Notes under the pieces: generated by a model
Told to the model about the DNA's origin: nothing
What the model saw: only the letters and a program-made list of their open reading frames with translations
The model's database searches: none
Part shown: in pieces, positions 63,473-64,000 of the stretch
How positions within the stretch are numbered: position 1 is the stretch's first letter
Layout of the letters: each line of letters opens with the position of its first letter
NCBI GenBank assembly: GCA_030710605.1
Contig: CP092886.1
Location: 165,818,573-165,882,572, forward strand
From: Cordylochernes scorpioides
Lineage: Eukaryota > Arthropoda > Arachnida > Pseudoscorpiones > Chernetidae
Reading direction: 5' to 3'
Length of the DNA stretch: 64,000 nt
Position numbers and translations under genes: made by a program

Positions 63473-64000
63473 CAGTGCTGTAGAGGTACAGGGATTTAGA
63501 AATTTACGATACACAATTTACGATAAATATTCAATATCTAAAGTCACTCTTCTTTTGAGCAAAACAATGACCTAGCCCACATATAGTGTGTGTTTACTTT
63601 ATTATTCGATATGTTTCAAAGTTCGTGGAAATCTTCACCTTTTTTAAACGATACGTTTCTTCCCCAAAGGTATCTGTCGTATTGTGCGACACATGTAATA
63701 ATTGAAAATATTATAGAAATTGAAGAGGGAATTCGACCGAATCTCATGATGTTTTTATATACGATACGGATCGATAGCTGAAATGCCATCAGACTCAAGT
63801 TACATATTGTTACATCATGATTAATGGCGTATTTATTATATTATTTTTAATATATTTGAAATTTAAATTATATATTTATTTATTTTTATATTCTATGATA
63901 TTTATTTAAAACAGATTATTTTTAGATTATCATCATTTGTATTTAGGTACACTGTGACTTCACTGCTCTCTTTGATGTGAGAAAATAAATAAATTATTCT
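63473..64000. other. AT-rich non-coding stretch to window end
   Basis: No gene recognised; short overlapping ORFs on both strands (63590-63798) have no known motif. Confidence 0.5.

Overview
The window is eukaryotic intergenic DNA, almost certainly from an arthropod. It is strongly AT-rich. It holds no host gene that I can recognise, no ribosomal RNA and no canonical tRNA gene. Nearly everything identifiable is a transposable element or a relic of one. The mix of R1-like and Jockey-like non-LTR elements, Tc1/mariner and hAT elements and CTAG-ending Helitrons fits an arthropod; I cannot name the species. A run of 100 N (27722-27821) is an assembly gap.

Layout. 1-6.1 kb: SINE fragment, a dispersed repeat, and a decayed Jockey-like EN-RT-RNaseH element split by other insertions, including a tRNA-derived SINE with target site duplications (TSDs). 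7.0-8.0 kb: Tc1-like relic with long terminal inverted repeats (TIRs). 10.2-15.8 kb: an inverted pair of hammerhead-like motifs, a Helitron 3' end, and rearranged Helitron helicase relics. 16.3-19.1 kb: internally deleted Ty3/gypsy element. 23.37-25.46 kb: Tc1/mariner element with a Helitron inside its transposase. 26.3-27.4 kb: another SINE and another Tc1 relic. 30.2-39.9 kb: nested non-LTR elements (two Jockey-like, one R1-like), one carrying a solo LTR in its RT. 39.9-41.8 kb: mariner. 43.79-47.80 kb: an apparently full-length Jockey with two long ORFs and a 14-bp TSD. 49.8-50.6 kb: Helitron. 51-52.7 kb: R1-type ORF1. 53.4-63.5 kb: repeat-dense region with a 32-bp minisatellite split by a hAT MITE.

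The most interesting signal is a set of hammerhead self-cleaving ribozyme motifs (CUGANGA, stem II, GAAA, very short stem III, NUH site, complementary stem I arms). They are embedded in short repeats of about 316-540 bp that occur as partial tandem dimers or foldbacks. This is the architecture described for retrozymes and for the terminal repeats of Penelope-like elements. At least two local families are present, and the best motif (42343-42397, + strand) looks complete. All functional statements are from reading alone; no alignment, folding or database search was run.
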